Assembly (NCBI RefSeq): GCF_003386235.1
Contig: NZ_QRDZ01000026.1
Coordinates: 62,001-126,000 of the forward strand
From: Cohnella phaseoli
GTDB lineage: Bacteria; Bacillota; Bacilli; Paenibacillales; Paenibacillaceae
DNA length: 64,000 bases
Reading direction: 5' to 3'
Below the pieces are notes generated by a model that was not told where the DNA came from, made no database searches, and worked only from the letters and a program-made list of their open reading frames with translations. Position numbers and translations under genes: made by a program. Numbering within the stretch: the stretch's first letter is position 1; each line of letters opens with the position of its first letter. This document shows positions 60,043-64,000 of the stretch, one piece after another.

Positions 60043-60885
60043 TCACCCCTTAATCGCGGAAGATACGACCCCTTCCACCAGATAGCGCTGTCCGAGGAAG
60101 AAGACGACGATAATCGGCAGCACGAACAAAATGAGCCCGGCGCTTTGCACCTGCGTCAGCGTAATGTCTTTCTGGCCGGGGAATACGTAACCGATCGAGA
60201 ACAGCGCCGTCGCAAGCGGATACTTGTCGTTCTGCAGAAACATAAACGGCGTAATGTAGTCGTTGCCCCACGAGCCGTTGAAGGAGAGAATCGCGACGGT
60301 AGCGATGACGGGCAGTGAAATCGGCAGGAAGATGTTCCAGAAAATCCGGTACGTCGAGCAGCCGTCGATCGTCGCCGCTTCCTCCAGATCCTTCGGAAAG
60401 GTCGCGAAAAACTGCCGGTACAGAAAAATGCTGAACGCGCTGCCGCCAAGAGCCCAGAAAAACCACGGCCAGAACGTGTTGATAAAGCCGATCTTAAAGA
60501 AGATCACGTACGTCGGAATCTGCGTCACAATTGCCGGCAACATCATGGTCGAGAGCATCAGCAGGAACAGCACGTTTTTCCCCGGAGCCCTCAAACGGGC
60601 GAAGCCGAAGCCTACAAAGGCGCTTGTCAGCGTCGGAATGAGGACGGAGATCGCCGTGATGATGATGGAATTTCTCGCAAAGTTCCAGTAGTCGATCAGC
60701 GTTACCGCGTACTTGTAATTTTCCAAGCGAAAGCTGGTCGGCCAGAAGGTCGAAGCCGATCCGACCGTCTGCACCGAGTTGGTCAGCAGCCAGTAGAGGG
60801 GCACGACGAACAGAATGGACAGCGCAACAAGCAGCGTATAGATGACAATTCGGAACGGCTTGTTCCGAGCGCCTGCATTCACCAT
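60043..60885 (-). CDS. Carbohydrate ABC transporter permease, MalG-like (second locus)
   Basis: 280 residues, six membrane helices, EAA loop EEAATIDGCSTYRIFWNIFLPISLP. CUT1 family. GGAGGGGAG precedes ATG 60885, which follows the partner permease stop directly. No ATPase gene is nearby. It probably imports the products of the beta-helix enzymes encoded next to it. Confidence 0.92.
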   Translation of the reverse strand: MVNAGARNKPFRIVIYTLLVALSILFVVPLYWLLTNSVQTVGSASTFWPTSFRLENYKYAVTLIDYWNFARNSIIITAISVLIPTLTSAFVGFGFARLRAPGKNVLFLLMLSTMMLPAIVTQIPTYVIFFKIGFINTFWPWFFWALGGSAFSIFLYRQFFATFPKDLEEAATIDGCSTYRIFWNIFLPISLPVIATVAILSFNGSWGNDYITPFMFLQNDKYPLATALFSIGYVFPGQKDITLTQVQSAGLILFVLPIIVVFFLGQRYLVEGVVSSAIKG

Positions 60886-60886
60886 C

Positions 60887-61855
60887 TTATCTCCCCTCCT
60901 GATCGACTTCGTAAAATACCCATAGTTTGCTTGTCGAGAAGACGATCACTGTCAGCACCAGGATCATAATAAACAGAACCCATAATAGAGCAAGTCCGTA
61001 GCCGAAACGGCCGTAAGCGAATATCTGCTGAAAGGCGTGAACCGAGTACACGTAGTTCGGTCGAATCGGCAGAGACAGCAAGCTGTTGGAGTTGGCCGCA
61101 AGCAGAATCGGCTGCACGAAGATTTGCAGCGAGCCGATAATGTTCATAATAAATTGGAAGAAGAGCACCGGCGTCACGAGCGGAATCGTAATTTTGACGA
61201 AACGCTGCAGTGCAGTGGCTCCGTCGATCGCCGCAGCCTCGTACAAATCTTTGGAGACTCCTTTTAAACCGGCCAAGTAGATGAGAATTCCGCCTCCGAC
61301 TCCCCACAACAGCATGATCAGAAGCGGTACCATCGCATAATCGTAGCCGAGCCAATCGACCGGCTGCAGTCCCAAACTTTCCAGCGCGTTGTTCACGACG
61401 CCGTCGTCCACGAATAGCGATCTCCACATCGTGCCTACCGCGACGACGGGAATAATCGAAGGAATAAAAAACAGCGTACGGTAAAGGCCGATATTTTTAA
61501 TATTTTGATTTAGCAGCACCGCCAGCAAAAACCCCAGAATGGTGCTTAATGGAACCATAATGCCGGTAATCAGCAATGTCCGGCCAAGCGAATACATCGC
61601 GTCATTGTCGGTGAACACCTTATGGTAATTGGCGAAGCCGACGAATTTCAGGCGGTCCATATTAAACCCCGCATAGTTCGTAAAGCTCAGATAGAGACCG
61701 TAAAGCAGCGGAATCAGTCCGAGTAAAACAAAGACGACGAACCAGGGGGAGATAAATACGTAAAATTCCATCGCTTCCTTAAAGCTTTTCCCGCGGAAGC
61801 GCTTCGGCTTGGCGCCAAGCGCGGGCGCCGTGCCGGATGCGGCAGGTCGAATCAT
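60887..61855 (-). CDS. Carbohydrate ABC transporter permease, MalF-like (second locus)
   Basis: 322 residues with a basic N-terminus (PKRFRGKSFKEAMEF) and six membrane helices; EAA loop YEAAAIDGATALQRFVKITIPLVTP. The start at 61855 is fixed by AAAGGAGG 9 nt upstream; an ATG at 61900 lies before that site. A terminator-like hairpin separates it from the binding-protein gene, suggesting lower expression than that protein. Confidence 0.9.
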   Translation of the reverse strand: MIRPAASGTAPALGAKPKRFRGKSFKEAMEFYVFISPWFVVFVLLGLIPLLYGLYLSFTNYAGFNMDRLKFVGFANYHKVFTDNDAMYSLGRTLLITGIMVPLSTILGFLLAVLLNQNIKNIGLYRTLFFIPSIIPVVAVGTMWRSLFVDDGVVNNALESLGLQPVDWLGYDYAMVPLLIMLLWGVGGGILIYLAGLKGVSKDLYEAAAIDGATALQRFVKITIPLVTPVLFFQFIMNIIGSLQIFVQPILLAANSNSLLSLPIRPNYVYSVHAFQQIFAYGRFGYGLALLWVLFIMILVLTVIVFSTSKLWVFYEVDQEGR

Positions 61856-61889
61856 CGAGGCTCGCCTCCTTTGTGATGTGCCGGATTTG

Positions 61890-61926
61890 AAAAGGGGCAC
61901 CGGAGCGTACTGTCTCCGGTAACCCC
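61890..61926 (-). terminator. Attenuator-type hairpin between binding-protein and permease genes
   Basis: ACCGGAG and CTCCGGT, extended by GGGG/CCCC, form a stem (61894-61926) that runs into TTTT on the minus strand. It would partly terminate after the binding-protein gene. Confidence 0.6.
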
Positions 61927-61939
61927 CTTGAATGAATCG

Positions 61940-63370
61940 TTACTCCGGGCTGATCAGATCCTTGCCTTCCGCGATCAGCGTGTTCAGCTCTTCCGTCATC
62001 TTCTGCGCGGCTCCGTCTACCGTATCCTTATCGAAGTAGACCGGCGTGAAATATTTTTCGAACACCGAATTCACCGCCTGATAGTTCAGGAAAGGACTGT
62101 AAGGCAAAGTTCCTTCCGTATATTGCAGCTCGTTCTGAATAAAATCGTAATTCAACTTGTCGAACTCGGTCGTCTGCGGCAGCATCGCCGCAAGCGTCTT
62201 CGTTCCCGGCAGACCGTAGCCTTCCTTCGCCCGATCCTCTGCGGGTTTGCCGCCGAAGAACCATTCGAACACTTCCCAAGCTTCCTTCGGATGCTTCGAA
62301 TTTTTGTAGATGACCGCCCCCGTTCCGAAGGCCGTCGGGGAGATTCTCTTGCCGCCCTCCGCCATCGGCGCCGGAGCGACGCCAAAATCGGCCAGCCTGT
62401 CCTTGGTCAACTCGTTCGTCTTCAGGAATCCGGAGAACCAATACCCCGCGATAATCATCGCCGCTTTATTGTCGACGAACAGTTGGCCGCCCCAATCGGT
62501 TTCCTGGTGCAGCGGGCTCGGACCTACGCCGGACTTGGCCGCATCCACCCAGAAATTCAGCAAATCCTTAACCTGCGGCGTCGTCAGGTCCGCCGAGCTG
62601 AAATCGCTGCTGAACATGCTGCCGCCCTGCTGAAGCAGTTGAAGATTCATCAGATCCTGGTTCGCCGCCGTGCTGCCGTTAAAGTAAACGAGTCCGTATT
62701 GGCTGACTTTTTTGCCGTTCGCTACGGTCAGCTTTTTGCCCAGCTCGACGATTTCTTTCCAGGTCATCGCGTCCGTTGCGCTCGGTACCGGAATGCCTGC
62801 GGCTTCGAACATTTTCTTGTTGTAGTAAATCGTAAAATCCGGCGACCAGTCCTTCGGGAATCCGTAAAGCGGCCCCGTGCCTTGAGCCCCTGTCGTAACG
62901 TCATAGCGGAAGTTGTTAACGACCGGATAGAAATCGTCCGTGTGGAATACAGAGCTCGAATTAAAGTTTTCCGTCAGATCGAGCGCCATTCCCTTCAATA
63001 CATAACCGGGCAGCTCGTTAGTGTTCGTGCGGATAATGTCCGGTCCGTTACCGGCCGCCATCATCGCCATCAGCTTATTGTAATCTGCGGATACGAGCTC
63101 AACCTTGATGTTCGGATGGGTTTTCTCGAATTCCGCGACCATCTCGCTCGTGAATTCCGTATCGTACATCGTATGGCGGATCACAACGGGTTTGCCGTCG
63201 GACGCGCCTCCCTCCGAAGCGCTAGCCGATGCGCCGGCGCTTGGCGAAGCGGAGCCGGAATCCGGCGAGGAAGCGCTATTGTTCTGCGCGTTGCCTCCGC
63301 ATGCGCTTAGCGCAATCATGCTGCTCACCAAGAGGGTAGATAACAGAGTGGACCGAAACGCTCTTTTCAT
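61940..63370 (-). CDS. Extracellular sugar-binding lipoprotein (family 1, second locus)
   Basis: 476 residues. Lipobox ALSAC, a Ser/Ala/Gly tether to about residue 55, then VVIRHTMYDTEFTSEMVAEFEKTHPNIKVELVSADYNKL, FTIYYNKKMFEAAGIPVPSATDAMTWKEIVELGKKLT, KAAMIIAGYWFSGFL and PKEAWEVFEWFFGG. The start is ATG 63370 behind AGGGGG; an upstream frame to 63475 covers the promoter and is rejected. It heads the operon with two permeases and two beta-helix enzymes; the ligand is likely a plant-wall oligosaccharide. Confidence 0.92.
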   Translation of the reverse strand: MKRAFRSTLLSTLLVSSMIALSACGGNAQNNSASSPDSGSASPSAGASASASEGGASDGKPVVIRHTMYDTEFTSEMVAEFEKTHPNIKVELVSADYNKLMAMMAAGNGPDIIRTNTNELPGYVLKGMALDLTENFNSSSVFHTDDFYPVVNNFRYDVTTGAQGTGPLYGFPKDWSPDFTIYYNKKMFEAAGIPVPSATDAMTWKEIVELGKKLTVANGKKVSQYGLVYFNGSTAANQDLMNLQLLQQGGSMFSSDFSSADLTTPQVKDLLNFWVDAAKSGVGPSPLHQETDWGGQLFVDNKAAMIIAGYWFSGFLKTNELTKDRLADFGVAPAPMAEGGKRISPTAFGTGAVIYKNSKHPKEAWEVFEWFFGGKPAEDRAKEGYGLPGTKTLAAMLPQTTEFDKLNYDFIQNELQYTEGTLPYSPFLNYQAVNSVFEKYFTPVYFDKDTVDGAAQKMTEELNTLIAEGKDLISPE

Positions 63371-63397
63371 TTGAATCCCCCTAGAAGTCTTAAGTAA

Positions 63398-63411
63398 GTA
63401 GAACGTTCTAC
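63398..63411. promoter_or_regulatory. Perfect 14-bp palindrome, candidate operator
   Basis: GTAGAACGTTCTAC lies just downstream of the -10 box of the second sugar operon, where a repressor would block initiation. The binding protein is not known. Confidence 0.5.
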
Positions 63412-63418
63412 ATTTCAA

Positions 63419-63447
63419 AGTATAGAGCCGCCAGCCGCCGGCAACAA
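63419..63447 (-). promoter_or_regulatory. Candidate promoter of the second sugar operon
   Basis: TATACT (63419-63424) lies 17 bp from TTGTTG (63442-63447) on the minus strand, 49 bp upstream of the binding-protein start. Confidence 0.5.
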
Positions 63448-63546
63448 CGCGCGATCTTTTTTGATAGGTACACATTTATTTGGGTTTTGCGAGCGGCAAC
63501 GGAATTGGGCGGGAGGATGGGGCATTCTCTAAGTGTGCGCAAAAGA

Positions 63547-63582
63547 AAGAAACCCTAACGTTGTAATAACGCAGGGTTTCTT
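63547..63582 (-). terminator. Terminator of the NlpC/P60 gene
   Basis: AAGAAACCCT (63547-63556) and AGGGTTTCTT (63573-63582) form a perfect 10-bp stem followed by a T-rich tract on the minus strand, 40 bp past the stop. Confidence 0.75.
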
Positions 63583-63622
63583 GGTGGGAAAGCTATATGA
63601 ACCAGGTATGTTGTTAGTTAGT

Positions 63623-64000
63623 TTAGAGAACTCGGCGAGCCGTTACGTAAGCTTTCGTCCAGTACTTCGAATTGATGTCGGAGATCATGACGCCTTGGCT
63701 GCTGCTGGCATGAAGCATTTTGCCGTCTCCGGCGTAGATGCCGACGTGGCTGATGCCTTTGCCGCCGGTTTTGAAGAACAGAAGATCGCCGACGCTCAAG
63801 AACGCTTTATCAACCTTCTCTCCTTTGGAAGCCTGGCTGGAGGAAGTTCGAGGCAGAGAAATTCCCGCTTGATCAAACACGTACTGTACGTAAGAGGAGC
63901 AATCGAATGCGGAGGTTTTGCCCGCCGTCGCTCCGAAGCGGTACGGCGTTCCGATATAGTCCTTGCCGATGTCGATCAGGCTTAAAGCTTCCTCCGTCGC
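63623..64000 (-). CDS. NlpC/P60 family peptidase, C-terminal part (truncated by window edge)
   Basis: The last 125 residues of a cell-wall endopeptidase; the N-terminus is outside the window. The catalytic cysteine is in SAFDCSSYVQYVF, the histidine in ISHVGIYAGDGKMLHAS, with SVGDLLFF and the LHASSSQGVMISD strand typical of the family. It cleaves peptide stems of peptidoglycan outside the membrane. A perfect stem-loop ends its transcript. Any SH3 or LysM domains would lie upstream and cannot be judged. Confidence 0.9.
   Translation of the reverse strand, partial: ATEEALSLIDIGKDYIGTPYRFGATAGKTSAFDCSSYVQYVFDQAGISLPRTSSSQASKGEKVDKAFLSVGDLLFFKTGGKGISHVGIYAGDGKMLHASSSQGVMISDINSKYWTKAYVTARRVL

Noticed and set aside
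63371..63475. N-terminal extension of the second sugar-binding protein
   Set aside because: It covers the promoter and palindrome and would hide the signal peptide; ATG 63370 has a good ribosome binding site and begins the signal sequence.

Overview
This 64 kb window looks like the chromosome of a member of the Paenibacillaceae (Paenibacillus or Cohnella type). The evidence is moderately high GC, strong AGGAGG-type ribosome binding sites, GTG and TTG starts, a ROK-type xyl repressor with a cre site, several YesM/YesN-type two-component systems beside carbohydrate ABC transporters, a GH9 cellulase, and a Bacillus-like ter stress locus. No rRNA, tRNA, phage or intact insertion sequence was seen.

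Layout. 1-1.1 kb: end of an Ecs-type ABC transporter (ecsA, partial ecsB). 1.2-5.5 kb: xylose locus (xylA-xylB, divergent xylR, operator, cre). 6-17.5 kb: an ArsR-type regulator, a DUF4309 exported protein, a SWIM/SNF2 helicase, two dehydrogenases, a 1226-residue modular GH9 glycoside hydrolase and two small membrane or exported proteins. 17.7-24.5 kb: a STAND/LuxR regulator, an rsbQ-type hydrolase next to a PAS-GGDEF diguanylate cyclase, an ECF-type sigma factor, an AIM24-family protein and small unknowns.

24.7-37.3 kb: a complete Ter-type stress locus, all on the minus strand. It has four single-domain TerD proteins, a two-domain TerA-like protein and TerC. After an intrinsic terminator comes the biosynthetic arm: CitE-like lyase, PRTase-TRSP, StiP/PELOTA, HAD, ATP-grasp. 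A separately promoted XpaC-like/TelA pair ends the locus. The terD block is preceded by a perfect sigma-W-type promoter (TGAAAC-N16-CGTA) and an overlapping upstream sigma-A-like promoter. 37.4-41 kb: MBOAT acyltransferase, DHHW protein and DUF4358 lipoprotein, probably a surface polymer modification unit. 41.3-44.9 kb: a membrane protein and a NarL-type two-component system.

45-63.4 kb: two carbohydrate uptake loci, each with a YesM-type kinase, a YesN-type regulator, a binding lipoprotein and two permeases but no ATPase (probably served by a shared MsmX-type ATPase). The second also carries two GH28-like beta-helix enzymes, one a lipoprotein and one cytoplasmic, which suggests outside cleavage, import and inside trimming of a plant-wall oligosaccharide. 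The window ends in an NlpC/P60 peptidase.

The intergenic regions are unusually rich in structured repeats. There are four copies of a palindromic element with ends like GAGGCTGTCCCATAAG, and three sequence-unrelated hairpin arrays that all repeat every 50-52 bp, plus one 42-bp repeat. With the RsbQ/PAS-GGDEF pair, the dual-sensor kinase with an insertion in its ATP lid, and the receiver-less YesN relative, these are the least ordinary parts of the window.
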